Source: Lineus longissimus (lineage: Eukaryota; Nemertea; Pilidiophora; Heteronemertea; Lineidae). From it: 64,000 nucleotides of DNA. The notes beneath the pieces are model-generated. The model worked only from the letters and a program-made list of their open reading frames with translations, searched no databases and was not told where the DNA came from. Numbering within the stretch: position 1 is the stretch's first letter; each line of letters begins with the position of its first letter. Where the stretch lies: assembly GCF_910592395.1 (NCBI RefSeq), contig NC_088325.1, forward strand, positions 12,280,109 through 12,344,108. Reading direction: 5' to 3'. Shown piece by piece: positions 37,601 through 50,580 of the stretch. Both the position numbers and the translations under genes were made by a program.

Positions 37601-39217
37601 TGTATCATTTCTTGCCAGTGTAAACATTAAGAGGGGTCCTCTGTATGTAATATGCATTTGTGCTGTCTGTGGTGTAGTTTTGAGCTTTGGTTTTGTCCTG
37701 AATGCTAAAAGAACATCTGTCAAGAGAAAATATAACAGTGTGAGTTTCTAAAGAAGACAGTTTATCTTTGTCGTTGTCATGTTCATTTCTTGTTCATCTT
37801 TTAAGGGGCCATCCAAACCTACCTGTGTGCACCGAGTATTTGCTAGTCTTTGTTCATATCGCCAATTGTCTCTACAAATTGAATTTGCCAAATGGCATTG
37901 ACCAACCATGTCCTTAATACCTCATTTGAATTGAATTTGAATTATTCAGAACCAGTCTTATATTGATAACTTTAAGTATTTCCATTGCTGCCAGTAAAGA
38001 AGAAAAAAACGAATGTCGTTCTAATGGGGAATGTGCACTGGGCTTGAAAGTGCAAATTTCTGTACCTTCATGTGTGCAACCATACTGATCTACCCTGCAG
38101 TGTGAAATGAGGTGAAAATGAAACCCTTCCAGAGAAAGCGTCATCATTTAGGTATAGATGCATCGTTACATTAACAGTACACTACAGGGAAAAGTTGTTT
38201 TTATGAAAGATGAGAACATCCGGAAGGATTTTTAATGGGAAATGTGCAGTGGGCTAAACTTGACAAGTGCAAATTGTTCCTTGGTTCAATTGAGGTGATG
38301 TGGATTTCTGGAATAGCTATAAAAAGAGTGCATCAAGGACATGTTAAGTTCTTGCGTAGAAGATGCTACTCAATGATATTCAATCGAAAGTGTAATTTTA
38401 AGGTGTATCCACCGCAAACAGATGGTATAATTTTAAAAACCGACTCCCTCCATTGTCCAGACATTTTAACTTAAGATGGGTATATTGTTAAGTAAGGCAT
38501 TCATGTGCACCAGCAATATCCTTACTGTGCCACTGCCCCTTGATCAGCTAATAAACAAAACTGCCTTCCCCCTCTGTCCAGTACTCCATGCATATTTAAC
38601 TAATGATGGGTACACAGCTCAACAGGACAAGTATCTGGCTATGCAAACAAAATATGTGATACCCACTAACTTGCAAATTCACCAATGTCGATATTTCCTG
38701 GGGAGTGAATGGGGGCGCACTTCAGAAGCTAATATAGACTGATATCAGAATTCAGAGGAAAAACTGAATCCGATAGAGTTTGCCCAGCCTTACTTGACGT
38801 GTATCTGACGCATGTTAAACATGTTAAAGGCCCACGCAGTCCGTTGAATATTTGAAATTTGTAATATTTGTAAATATGTACTAAATTTAACTTTTAGCAT
38901 TGCCGCTGTGTAGACAGAAGACAGTAGTGTTCAGAGACATGAGTACCAAGTTTCAACCATCTGTCGGCATAATAATTGCACTATGGAATTGTGTGGTTGC
39001 ATTCCTATTTTCCTGGACAACCAGTAATTATAAACGGTGTACACCTTTAAAGGACATGAATGGTCCAAAGCTAACATATTTGTTTCTTCATGCAGAATAA
39101 TGTAGAGTTTCTAAGTGTTTTCCTTACTGCATCTGTCAAAATAAATGATTCACAAGTTTCTGCAAACCTGAAGTTATGCAACTACATACATAGCGACTCA
39201 ATTTGCAAAACATACTG
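31621..39217. other. no gene recognised
   Basis: A diverged MITE lies at 33965-34109 and a 13-C run at 33029-33041. Two weak local duplications are visible: AATGGGAAATGTGCAGTGGGCT-like blocks near 38022 and 38232, and TTTAACTTAAGATGGGTA-like blocks near 38466 and 38597. R1-type sequence occurs at about 38961-39054. No coding sequence is recognised; if the 31.6 kb donor is used, this is intron. Confidence 0.5.
33965..34109. mobile_element. pogo/Tc1-like MITE, diverged copy
   Basis: It carries the family phrases CCTATTAAGAACACCCTTG, GTCCTTGATAGAGAGGT, ATCCTGATTAAAGAGGT and TTAATAGAGAGGTGTCTGC, and ends GGTTCCACTGTA at 34109. The left terminus is eroded. It belongs to the same family as 54249-54415. 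Confidence 0.65.
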
Positions 39218-40257
39218 AATGAAATGGCCAGGGCCATTGTGCTCACCTCATGTGGAGGAAAGATGGATAAAGAGCATGGTATTGTGTCATGTAGTGTTAG
39301 GTTTGATGTAGGTCCAAGCAATTACAATTTCCCCAAAATGGCCAATTTACAGTACATTCGACCTCTGTGACCTTGAAAAGTAGGTCAAATCAAAGAAGAC
39401 CCGGGTGACACATTGAATGGTTGTTAGAATTAGATGTACCTATGATATAAAATTGGTGCCAATCGGGCAAGTCATTACTAGGAATAATGGCATTTTGATG
39501 AATTTAGGATTTGGCCCCCTCCCTGGAGGCCAAACGGCAAATCAGATCGCACCAAACTTCGGTACCTGAGATCACCTGACCAAGGGGTACATGTGTACTT
39601 AATTTGTGATCAATAGTCATTGCAGTTAAGAAACGTGCCATAGTTACGGCCTGACGGCGAATTTACGTCATTTGACCTCTGTGACCTTGACAAGAAGGTC
39701 AAATTGAAAACCTGTGTGACATATACTGTATGGTGGTTAGATGTACCCATGATATCAAATTGGTGGCAATCGGGCAAGAAGTTAAGGAATAATCACATTT
39801 TTAAGGTTTTTGGATTTTGCCCCCTGGTGGTCAAGTGGTGAATCATATTGGACCAAACTTCGGTCCCTGAGATCACCTGACTAAGGGGTAAATGTGTACC
39901 AAATTTGGTATCAATAGTCATTGCAGTTTAGAAACGTGCCATCGTTACATCCTAACGGCCAATTTACACCATTTGACCTCTGTGACCTTGAAAAGGAGGT
40001 CAAATCAAAAACCCGGAGGATATATGATGCACCTTTGCTAGAAGTACCTACCATATTTTTTTCAAAATTTCCCGACTACTATTAAGGGAGATATTGCACA
40101 TTTTCACTTTTAACGTTTGGCCCCCTGGTGGCCAAACCATGAAACGAATCGGACCGAAACTTAGTCTCCAAGGTGTCATTACATAAGGGTACATGTGTAC
40201 CAAGTTTCAACTCAATAGCTCTAACAGTTACGAAACGTGCCCTGCTAACGGACGACG

Positions 40258-40310
<53 letters not shown>

Positions 40311-40368
40311 ACGACGGACGCCACGGTATGGGATAAGCTCACCTCTGCTAAGAGGTGAGCTAAAAATG
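39218..40368 (+). mobile_element. 1.15-kb non-autonomous element, copy 1
   Basis: A leading block of about 140 bp (GCTCACCTCATGTGG from 39241) is followed by three tandem sub-repeats of roughly 300 bp. Each sub-repeat starts GACCTCTGTGACCTTG (39360, 39674, 39975). The element then has a (GAC)n run (about 40251-40320) and ends in a perfect hairpin, AGCTCACCTCT-GCTA-AGAGGTGAGCT (40336-40361). GCTCACCTC near the left end and GAGGTGAGC at the right end act like inverted termini. A copy in opposite orientation lies at 58200-59343; comparing about 180 bases by eye gives only a few differences. No coding capacity is seen. The arginine-rich frames over the (GAC)n run are artefacts. Confidence 0.85.
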
Positions 40369-40830
40369 GAAAACTTATGCAAGGGGTTGCATACATCTTA
40401 GTAGTTCATGTAGATACATACAAGTAATGCTTTCCACATGAAATAAAGTCTGTACAAACATTTTTTTTAATTCTTGTAGCATATGATTCCTATTAATGCA
40501 AGCGCGGAACATTTCCAGTCAAGTACCTCTTGGAAAATCCAATCCTTCCAATTTATGCCTCAGTTGTCGGTTTCTTCAAAAATCCACCGGCCAGTGGAGC
40601 GGTGCAAATTATGCGATATTTTAGCTTTAATAAACATTGCATCGGAGTGATTTCACCGCTCTTTGCTGCAAATTAATCGTGCAATAAACATTGCATGGGC
40701 AAAGTATGTTTCAAATTACATTGGATGCCACCTTTTTTGCTAAATAAACATTGCATGGTGGGTTAATGCAAGGATGGGTAAATGCGAGGATTAATCTTCT
40801 TTTTTGAAGGGAAGAAACTTTATAAGTTGC

Positions 40831-41269
40831 GGTTCCACTACAGGAAAGTGCGGACTACATCCGAATTAGTTGTGACTCCATTACAGCTAGTCCGGACTAA
40901 ACAAGTCCGGCTCTCACTAAGAGCGGTCTTATTAAGTGCGGATAGGACAAGCGGATTTAAGCCGAACTTAGAATAGACCCGGATCTAAAGCAGAAATTAC
41001 CTGTAATGGAACCGCATTAGTCCGGATTAAGATCAAGTTACTAAGTACGGCTACAGGTGGCGTGTCAATGTGAACGTATTGCGCATGAGCGGAAGTGTTG
41101 GTTCTGTCAAAACAACACCTAACGCGCATAGAGTGGGGCCGCCTGTAGCCGTACCTGTTAACTTACCAATCCTGTAGTCGAACTGCACCACATTCGTTAG
41201 TCCGGACTAAGCTAAGTTCGGACCTGATGCGGATGCGATAGAAACGGATCTAAACCCTGTAGTGGAACC
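40831..41269. mobile_element. palindromic MITE with GGTTCCACTACAGG ends
   Basis: The left terminus GGTTCCACTACAGG (40831-40844) is the exact complement of CCTGTAGTGGAACC (41256-41269). The interior is full of self-complementary pieces such as TAGTCCGGACTAA. A nested pair, GGCTACAGGTGGC and GCCGCCTGTAGCC, lies around the centre. It is richer in GC and CpG than its surroundings. No reading frame of note. This is a non-autonomous DNA transposon or fold-back element; the superfamily is not assignable without a target-site duplication. Confidence 0.75.
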
Positions 41270-42193
41270 AAGACTATTGACAAATCATGATGAAATTAAA
41301 TTAGTTTAAATATTCTATTACGGAGTTTAAAATTATGCGGTCAAATTCATGCGGCTGTACTTTCATGATTCAGTTGTGTATTTTTCGAAATACAGGACTC
41401 ATGGTCTGCTCTGATACAGACACCCAGGCTATAAACTAAATTAATGAAAATTCGTAAAAGTTGGTTTCCAAAACGTCTACTTCCTTGTATGTATGGTACT
41501 TGCACATTTCCGCACTTAATTTCTCCTAAAATCAACTCCCTGGTTAAGTGCTGCGCTCGAGGCTTCAGACGTCAGAAATTGCATATAAACATGATAAAAG
41601 CAATTAACCTAACAGCAGTTGTAGCGCTTACGTTTTATTGAAAATCTGTACGGATTATGATGAGAAAGTTTTGGGGCTAGACATGCCAGATGGGTTTATT
41701 GCCAAACTTTGAGAACTTGTGACTCTTGCTGGGGACTCTCAAACTTGCCGTAATAGGATTTTTGTGGCGTAGTGGGGCGATTGTGACAAAATAATAGATG
41801 TTTTCCCTAAATCATTTAATGGCTTTCTTGGCATTCTCAAATGAACCCTCTGGGGGTAGTCATCTAATGAGGAAAATTTGTAGGGCTGCGTGAGTAACTG
41901 TGATATTGACAAAGCACCCTATAGAAGTTGTGTGATATTGCAAAATAATACATGTTTTGACCAACATTGGGTAGAGTACTTTTCAGCCTTCTCAAATAAA
42001 AAAGTTGAGCTGTCATTATTTGAGGATTTTGAAAACTCCAACCACACAGATACAAAAAGTAAGATGCTATCTTACCCTGATATACATGTAAGTGGATGGG
42101 TCTTGCGCGGCTGGTGTTTTAGACAACCTAGCAATCCATATTTAAATCGAACGGACAGGGTATCGTCATCACATATCTTGAGAAACTGAGATC
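41270..42193. other. no gene recognised
   Basis: Nothing beyond short open frames. The + frame at 41890-42189 begins at GTG, not ATG, and has no domain. Confidence 0.5.
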
Positions 42194-42451
42194 ATTAATA
42201 ATAATAATAATAATAATGAGTCTTTTATATAGCGCAATTCCGTGACACTATAGTTCTCGCTCAAAGCGCTTTGGGATATCATATTATTACCCCGGTCTCC
42301 ACAGAAATCAATCAGGGGTTTCAAGGAGCAACCAGAAGGTGCTCACTTGAACTCGACCAGTAGGGGAACCAAGCAGTGACTCGGCCGGGAGTCGAACCCA
42401 CGACCTCCTGATCATGAGGCCGACTCTCTTCCACTGCGCTACCGCTGCCCC
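42194..42451 (-). repeat. tRNA-derived SINE, family D, full-length
   Basis: On the minus strand the head starts at about 42451 (GGGGCAGCGGTAGCGCAGTGG), containing an A box. A B box, GGGTTCGACTCCC, has its complement at 42388-42400. The body has AAGCGCTTTGAGCGAG and TTGCGCTATATAAAAGA, and the 3' end is a (TTA)n tail (42194-42217 as TAA units). Head, body and simple-sequence tail are intact. A truncated relative sharing the TTTATATAGCGC and TCAAAG.CGCTT blocks is at 61065-61150. Confidence 0.85.
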
Positions 42452-45400
42452 ATAATCAAAAAGCTTGAGAAACTTCAGAAGCCTGGAAAACGTTAAACCA
42501 TTATCGTATGAGAGCTACATACTTGCATCTCACTAATGAATGTGTGTGACGACATCTCCAGCGAAATTGCCTTCGTCAAGTGTTGTTAGCTTAAATATGC
42601 TAGTGTGCTGTATTGCTGTAGTCCATCGGCCGTGGTCATGTCGTGACAACAGGAAACTTGCAGTTTGGAATGCAGCTTGAATACAACCCTAGATGTCTGT
42701 TCCATTGAATTCAAACATTGAGTCGAGAGCACATCGGCTCTTATTTGGCTTATTATTGGCTCTTCAGACAATATTTGGGCGATTTTTATTATTGGAGGAA
42801 TCCAGAAATTTCCCCAAATTAAACTGCAGTCCATTCTTAAATGGTTAAACTGAGCTATATTTTAGCTCTCTGCAAACACTCTATATTGATAATCATCGCA
42901 AAATTCAATAACGAATCTGAAACTGTCATCATAATGTTCCTAGACGGCGACAATCTGCAAACCGTTGCGACAAAGATGAACACAACTGATTCGGAGATGG
43001 TAGAGGCTACATATTATGGAACAGACGCCAGTCTTATTGCTAATATAATGAAGAGTACGCTCACCAACTAGTCATCAGCTATCTATAATATTCACAGGCT
43101 GATTTTTTCAACAAAATTTTTTTGGGGAAAAATTGAAGGAATATTGGTTAAATTAGTTTAAAAATTAGTTTTTTTAAGAAATACATTTTTGTTAAATTTT
43201 TGTTAAAATTGGTAAAAAATGCTAAAATTTGGGATTTTTACTGTTGGTTTTTTTTCTGTTATGACTTTTACCTTTTGGATTTTTTACAATTCAGATTTTT
43301 ACAGCGTGTCATTTGAGTGCAAACTATTCATGAGTATTTGATGAACTGTTGTCACTAATTAGCTCTGCTGATTTGACTGCTGCTATAAACTGTAAAAATT
43401 TTCACGGGCATTTTCTTTCATGGATTCAGCTGAATAGCCACATGAATTCTAGAAAAAAGTATTATAGCTCAGTTTGGACAAAAATTTCAGCTGACCGCCA
43501 GGCCCCAGGCCCTCTCATTTTCATGCAGCAGAGGTTTGATGGTTTCATCATGCTTCTTGTGGGCGAATGATTGTATTGTACCCAAATTGGAAAGCGTAAA
43601 AAAACTGTCAATTGAGTGTAACTTTATAGCATATTCCCTGCCCATTCTGCAAAGTCGAGTATGTAAAAAGCTCTTCATTGAACAAAAATGTTCATGTACA
43701 CTAGCTGTGCTGTTGGTATCTCGACTAAAACACTTTAATAAATGATAAATATGCGGCAGTTGAAAATGGGACTGGGTGCCGTATACATAATTGACTAGAA
43801 GGAGTGTGAACGCGGAAGTGGCGTCAATATATTGAGTTTCCGAAAGTTAAGCATAAAAATAAATCAACGGCAAATTTCACATCATGCTTTTTGTGTGATT
43901 AGTTTTTTTGTGGTTTAGGGATTTTTGGTTAGAGAGACCAATGCCTCATATTATAATCATAAAATCAACCTCCATTCGTCCCCTGCCGATCTTGCAAGAC
44001 CCTAGAAGACCTTTAGAGCTTTCTTCCTCTTCCACTTCCACCATTAGCCCAGTAACTCACAAGTCCGTTGTTAAACTGAACAATACAGCAAGAAATATCA
44101 AGTCTATGAGTGAGAGTCACGCTTTCAAATTCTATTTAACTGATTTTCGCAGCATCTTAATTTTGTTAATCCTTGTGAATTGGCCGACCTATTAAACAAA
44201 TTTTGGGTCTTGATTGCTACAGCTATGTTAGGGAGAGACCTGAAACCAATCATTGAGACTAACGAGTCAATCACCCACTCATTAGAGCCTTGATTAACTT
44301 TGAAGAAACCGTTCAACTTCTCCACCTGTTTGTTTAACCTAAATCTCACTTTTGGGTCCAGGGTTTGTGATGTGTGGTCCTGACGTTGCTTGCACCCTAA
44401 TCTAAGCCCGCCGTACAGTTTCATCGGGTCAAACACATTTTGCACATTATTTATATCAGAACGCTGTCATAACAATGCCGTATAATCCACTACAGACAAA
44501 GCAGGCAACAAAACTATATCCGATATCGTTCCTATGAAAGAAAATATCGCTATAAATGCTTGTTGCACCTTTAGAAGACGTATTTTAAAATGTGCTGTTA
44601 TCGATAGATGGGTGAAAGGGGAGCACATCCCATTTGACACATAGTTGCTTGCTTCATGTTTCTTTTCCCCTTAAAACACATAAAAATGTTGCTCAGGCAA
44701 CAAAATTAGACTGTGTGATTCTTTTCAAGAAAACTACATGGTTCTTAAGATCAGTTGCCTTAAAATCTAGTTGTATTGGCCTTCCTGCATACATTATACA
44801 TAAGCATACTAGTATCGACTTCCTTCATCAGATTCCACTGACTTTGTCACATGAGACAGGACACTTATACATTCCTTTTTGGACAATAAGGAAGTCGACT
44901 CTTGCTCAGAACCTTGCGCTCTTGCCAGAAGGTGGAGCATTCATGAAAACGTCTCTCGTATGACAATGAGGGCTAAATGGAGGTCATATCGATTGTCGGA
45001 AATAACGATGATGCGTTCACTTTGTTGACGACGGAGATTTATCGAATTGAGATTAGTGCCTCTTTGTTCCCCGGGCACGTCACATTATGTTTTCGCTAGC
45101 GTCCGCTTTCTAATGATATATACTTTGTTAAGGGAAGATTATCTTTTCCGTTGTTTCTTGATATAGTGTGACTTTTATTTTGACAAGGATTTAGAAAACA
45201 GCTTTTGTTAAAGAACTTCTGCTATGATGCAGGTACAAGACCAGGGCTGTGAGTGAAATGTATTGTGACACATACTGCGAAATGTTTGACGCCAGACCAG
45301 ATCTGGGTTGATGGTCAGTTTTAGATTGGTCCATACGATACATACTAAAAAATGCTGCTACATGTATTCATGCAATTAAAAGTCAAGTCAAGTATTGTTC

Positions 45401-45799
45401 TTGTGGCCTCGAGACTGCTCAGATCTGTGATTGAGTGCTTACCGGGCCGTTCAAAACTCTCTCTTATTATAAGCTTTTTGTGACAGGTTTCCTTTAACTT
45501 TTCATCTACGCCCTTGTGATTATATACGGAAGTGGCTACCGATTGAAATTGACCCAATGTTTGGGACACTTTTTTGGAAGTTTCTAAGATGAAGTTATTG
45601 AATGAAGAAAAAACACATGAATTTGTGTTACAATTTTTTTCTGTGTCAGAATATTTTCTCTGTTCAAAAGTGGGGATCAACTGAGATATCAAATTTTTTT
45701 TCACCTGAGGGTTAAGTATTGCCGTTATCCTTCCGTTTGAAATTGTCGCAAGCAAATGTATTACAAATGTTTATTAGTTTTACCCTTTCTCTTTTCAGG
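42452..45799. other. no gene recognised
   Basis: 43080-43320 is low-complexity T/A-rich sequence. A 76-codon + frame at 42841-43071 is listed separately. Nothing else stands out. Confidence 0.5.
42841..43071 (+). other. small open frame, unknown
   Basis: ATG at 42841, 76 codons, stop at 43069-43071. The second half (MFLDGDNLQTVATKMN onward) has balanced composition and several CpG codons, unlike neighbouring shadow frames. No signal peptide is convincing, no domain is recognised and no flanking splice sites are seen. It may be an intronless small gene, a remnant, or chance. Confidence 0.15.
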
Positions 45800-45945
45800 T
45801 CTGCTTTCAATGCCGGGACTGATTCGTTGAGGACTAACAATAAGTTGTGGATTATATGTCTTATGAACATTTTATGGCCAGAACAGATTTGAAGTTAGGA
45901 AACTTTGGAAGGCGGAGTCAGCTGAGATAGTATTTATCGGTAACC

Positions 45946-46000
45946 ATGGAAACTTGTCTTATTTTGACTTCCTTGGTTTATATTCTGGTGCTACCTACCG
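45946..46000 (+). CDS. candidate signal-peptide exon of nephrin-like gene (alternative 1)
   Basis: ATG at 45946 sits in a strong context (ACCATGG). It encodes METCLILTSLVYILVLPT, a typical hydrophobic signal core, and stops at a donor CCG|GTAAGTC with the exon ending at 46000 in phase 1. Joining that last G to the Ig1 exon at 61523 (TG TAC TGC) keeps the frame and gives ...LPT-VYCQVQSF, where VYC|Q would suit a signal peptidase site. The exon probably starts at 45800, since the acceptor TTTACCCTTTCTCTTTTCAG ends at 45799. That makes 45800-45945 a 5' UTR containing a short upstream ATG frame. A similar exon at 51664-51706 competes for the role. No transcript evidence. Confidence 0.45.
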
Positions 46001-49000
46001 GTAAGTCAAAAATGAGGTTTTACAGTATTCTTGAGTGTATATTTGTGTTGTATTCTTTATACTATATCATGAACACCATCCTCATAATACAGGACTGTAA
46101 CAAGCCAAGAATGTTTTCACAGGTGAAATATCGCAACAATGTTCCTATTGTCAGGAAAATGTCTGAAGGCCTCCAGGTGACTGAAAAACAACTCAATCAA
46201 TTCCCGTTATTGTTTGATCCTGCTAGTATCTTCAAGTATCTCGGATCCTATTTCATGTCAGGTTATTCTTTGTTACCTCTTCTATTATTGGGCGTTGTTA
46301 CTTTCAGATATCTGTTGTAGGCACGATGTGTTCTTGTTGGAGCTGGCTGATATTTCACCAGTGTCCCCTTGGGGCAGCAGGTGAATACACAGTTAGATGC
46401 CTTGTTTTAAGTGTAAGAACCCTGGAAGTGTTGTTCTTTTTTCGTTGGCATTGGCTCCAAGGTGTAGCATCGGTTACAAAGATTCAAACCGGGAAGAAAA
46501 TAAGTACAATAGGCCAGGACCTGGTTGTTCAAAAAAGGTTTTGTCACTATCACTTGGCGTCGTTCTCCAGTCATGTCTGTTCAGTCCATTTAAGGCCGAT
46601 TTAGCAGGCGAGAGGAGCAGTGTGAAACATGCAAATGACACCCACAACTGCTGTTCCAATTCAGCTCCTTTCAGTATTGGCAAAGATAGAAGCTCCTTGT
46701 AACCTTTGCTTAGAAGACGGGGAAGTGCGACTAGCGCTCTGAGAGCAGTAGATTCCAAAGCCTTCTCCAATCTCTAGACATATTTTCCTTTCCTTTGTTC
46801 TGCTCCCTAGAAATCCTTGAAACAAGGAGAATATTTGACATGGAACAAGACACCATTCTTGATTTTAGCTATGTCAAGATAGAAATGATGAAAATTGGAC
46901 GTAAATGATCTCTCGTGTTTCTCTTTGGGGTAGGTCAGGTTTGGATTGTCTGGTCACACAGCAAGTGTTTGGTTCAAGTTCAAGATGTCACTTGGCAAAT
47001 ATTGTATTTTCTTGCACCTTCTTGGCCTCTCCTAAACATACTTAAGTTGGCTGTGTTTGCTTTCTCTGCTGGAGTTAAATTGGAGTCCTTTTCATATTGT
47101 GTTACCTTGTTGACCTCAGTCCCCTTGAAACATGCCCACACAGTTTTTTTCTGCTGTATGTTCCAGCAGAGAGCTTGTCAGCTTATTACCATAGGTCACC
47201 ATCAGAAATGGTCTGCAGATTTGAGAAAAGTGGTGTTGGGAGGAAGTTATTGAGAAAAAGATAGACTTGTGCCGGATATCTCAAAACAGAAAGCAGTTAA
47301 CAGATGCATTACCAATGTTAACAACAGAAAGCCTTCCGCATGGTTTCACACCTCAGGCCAAATACCAAACAAATCATATTCAGATGGAAATGAAATTCCA
47401 CCACCAATTGATTTACCTGATCTGAGCCATGTATTTGCAAGATAAAGTGCAAATTGGTTCATGTTGCTTTCGTTGCAACACCTTTTCTTGAAGGTTGGCT
47501 TGTTTTGCCTCTTTATCTTCTAAGGTATATACATGTCCGATCATCCGTTTCCATTGGGGTGTTGATGAACATCATAAAACCCCCCAAAAAATTGTTTCCC
47601 GCTCAAGATCCTTTGGCTCTCCCTCAGACCAGCTAGCTGCTGGCCTGGTTGAAATAATGTGGTTCTATTTCGAAGGTCAGATTCTGAGTGGAGGCCAGGC
47701 TAAATAAGTTTAGTGCTATTTCGAAGGTCTTGGCACTGAGTTGTATCTGACAAAGACGGCTGTCAAATTGGTATGTTGTGGTATTTTTTTCTGCTTCATA
47801 CTATACCAAACCAGACTCTGCAATTTTGTGTCGAAGACAACGTATTAGATTGAATTGGCTTTATCTCCCATTCAAACATACCTAATATTGTGAAATTGTC
47901 GCCCTTTGATCTCTCGCATCGAGAACAATCAAGTTCTAGCTTTGGCTGCGTTCGTGATTTCCAACCTACTGCTAATGAGATCGAATAAGGGTGAAGGACC
48001 ACGCTATGTTGACATGAAATGCTCATTCAACACCATAGGAATCAATGCATTGATGTACTGGTGCATTAAGCAACTCAACTGAAACAAACATGAGTGTCAG
48101 TTCTTCACACTCTGTTGCTTTCTCCCTTCAAATCTTCCGATGATTTTTTCTAAGAGCTCCAAATACCGATAGATTTTTTGTTCCATTCTAACAGAGTGAA
48201 GAAATTGTCCTTACTTTTGAAGGCATACTTTTTCACAAAGAGGTATAATGGGTGTCAATGATTTTTTCGATGTTGAACAGAGGAAGGTTATTCAACCACC
48301 GGCTTGATATTTGTAGAAGCAGTGGGTCATGAATTGCTGAATGAAGGCAGGAGAATACAAATTGTTACACATAGTTTCTTCAGACCAGTTTCTAGGAAGA
48401 GTTTTTTCCTTGGCATGAGTAAGGTTTTGAATTCTGTCTTGTCTGATTGCTGTGGGGCCTGCAATGAATCAAGCCCGTCAGTAATACAAAAAAATGAGCA
48501 CGCAAGAGGTTTTTCATCAGACTTGTTCCTTGACGTTTGTCGGGTTTTGAATTCTATCTTGTAAGGCGGATTACGGAATGTCCAAAATCTCAATTAAAGA
48601 ATGGAAAGAGATTACTGAATGTGTGATATCAGTCACACACTGCTGTTGGGACGAATAAGCCACAGTGTGGGTGAAAGCATCAAGGTTGCAGGGCGTGAAA
48701 GTTTCAAGACTTCTTTTAGAAGTACAGTGTATTAACATACAAGAGTACTTCTCATTTAATGATCTTTTCAAAAAGAATATGAAAGAAATTTCAAAGAAAA
48801 AATCTTGAGTGTGTAGAAAAATCAATAAATAGTTCTAATAGTAGCATAAAGTACCCTCCTTGAAGATGATCTAATTAGAGCCAATTAAGAATTAATGAGC
48901 CTATTTTCCAAGTATGATATAATAGCTTGTAGACAAGCTTGTTGGCTCTGGGTAAATGTTTGTGATGTAAAAGATAAGATACAAATTCTATGAAATTTGA

Positions 49001-50442
49001 CTTTGACACAGAAGAAAGAAAATGTTGCAGTGCTAATGCACTGCTTGTTATTTCAGTTGACGTTAATGACTTGCCCCGAAACGAGAATGCTAGAAGTGTT
49101 GTACACCTGCCATATCACGTTTTATCAAATTTAAAACATTTGAAACATTTCATTGTCATTTTCCGAAAAAAAGTAACAGAGTAGGGATTTCCAGTGTTGA
49201 TAGAGGCCCAAGAGATCAGCTACCATTTTGTTGGAAGATTACTCCAGAAGGAAACAACATGGATCTCGACAAACTTCTTAAAAAAATCTGAAACTGAATC
49301 CGCAAGGCCTAAGCCACACAAATATTACAGCAAAAGGGTGATCCCTTTACACCTATATCAATGCAAATGGGTGAGCCCTTTTCACCTATATTACAGCCAA
49401 AGGTAGAGCCCTTTACACCTATATTACAGTGATAGGGTAAAATAACCTCATTACGTTTTGAAGGTTATTACACTCCTTTAACAAATGAGCATTAAAAAAC
49501 GTCTTCAGGCATTCCTCGGAGGTGCTAGACCATCTACGATTCGCACCCCCACATGAATGAGGCACCAAGATCTCATAATTACTCATCAAACATCAAAGAT
49601 TCGTACAAATGGAAAACGTTATCAAATCGTGGTTCATCAACGAGAACACCCTGCGGTTGGTTGGCGTAATTATTGGCGCGAGTGAAAGAATTTACACATC
49701 GGTGGAAATATATGTACATATATAGTGTGTAGTGATGTCTGTGTCCCTAGGTGGTGGGATGCAACTGGTATTGACCCTTTTAGTGACACAATCATGAAAA
49801 TCCAGGGAAAATCTGTTAAATCAGAAATGCCTACTTCATTTATTTCACTGCTAACAGCACCGATGATCTATTTGCCTAAACTTTCTGGTATTGGAGTGCA
49901 ATAGAAGGTAATAAAAAGTACTTCATTTTCCTTGCTGAAAACATAACATGTTTTTTTCCCAGACTGATTGAGCCGGCTTTCATCATACATATCGTACCTT
50001 ACTCAACTGTTTTGAAAGTCATTTCAAGTTGTATGTATACGCCTGTACCTTTGAAAGTAGTTCCCCACATAAATGTGTATACATTTTTGGTCTGCTTGTA
50101 GCGAAACTCATTTTAGGTATGCTGTTATCATTTCTACATAAGAAACCGTGAAGGTGGAAAACATAACTTCACTAATTTGAATTGCTTCGATACAAATTGG
50201 CTCTAGCTCCGGTTTGCTTGTGAAATTTCTCAAGTACAAACCTGCCAAGTATTGTTAACCCTACAGAACTCAATCAGCGAAAACACATGTGGCCAACTGA
50301 ACCAAAATAGCATCATGGGAGAAGACTAGACACAAATTTTATCTTTTGGCAGTGTTGCTTTAATCACTAGATCTTTTTCGCTCTTGAGGAGAATTTGATC
50401 ATCTGTTGTTATCTTTTTCATTTTGTTCTAACATCTGTACAG
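46001..50442. other. no gene recognised; probable intron
   Basis: No coding domain. A triplicated unit lies at 49323-49439. Open frames such as 46326-46604 and 46915-47253 have no recognisable content. Confidence 0.45.
49323..49439. repeat. imperfect ~38-bp tandem repeat, three copies
   Basis: The unit is approximately TATTACAGC.AAAGGGTGA followed by CCCTTTACACCTA and is repeated three times with substitutions and small indels. Each unit contains a short self-complementary pair, AAAGGG/CCCTTT. Confidence 0.8.
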
Positions 50443-50580
50443 ATGCCGGAACTGCCCACTCTGAGATAACGAGAGACTGGCCACCCGGCCGAACAGTGCT
50501 TTGTGAGGAAAAGCTCAGGAGATCAAGGAAGGAACTAGAGCAGACAGCTGGGTTAACACGAGACATAGGCATGGTTCTGT
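50443..50580 (+). CDS. candidate alternative terminal exon (short secreted product)
   Basis: A strong acceptor, with a TTCTAAC branch-like motif and ACATCTGTACAG, ends at 50442. Entered in phase 1, as the donors at 46000 and 51706 would require, the frame stays open for 46 codons. It starts DAGTAHSEITRDW and ends with a stop at about 50579-50581. AATAAA occurs at 50794-50799. Spliced to 45946-46000 this would give a protein of about 64 residues with a signal peptide, one cysteine in the new part and a basic stretch KLRRSRK. No homology is recognised. Forty-six open codons are not rare by chance, so this rests mainly on the splice signal and phase. Confidence 0.2.

Noticed and set aside
40082-40396. 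Arginine-rich frames over the (GAC)n run
   Set aside because: Microsatellite translation inside the 1.15-kb element. The poly-Asp frame at 58167-58367 has the same cause.
42380-42451. tRNA gene
   Set aside because: A and B boxes are present but the sequence continues into a SINE body and tail, and no complete cloverleaf with paired acceptor stem is evident. The same holds for 66-207 and 23457-23523.
45345-45755. 136-codon minus-strand frame
   Set aside because: It begins at a non-ATG codon, has no domain, and overlaps sequence leading into a + strand splice acceptor. Best explained as chance.
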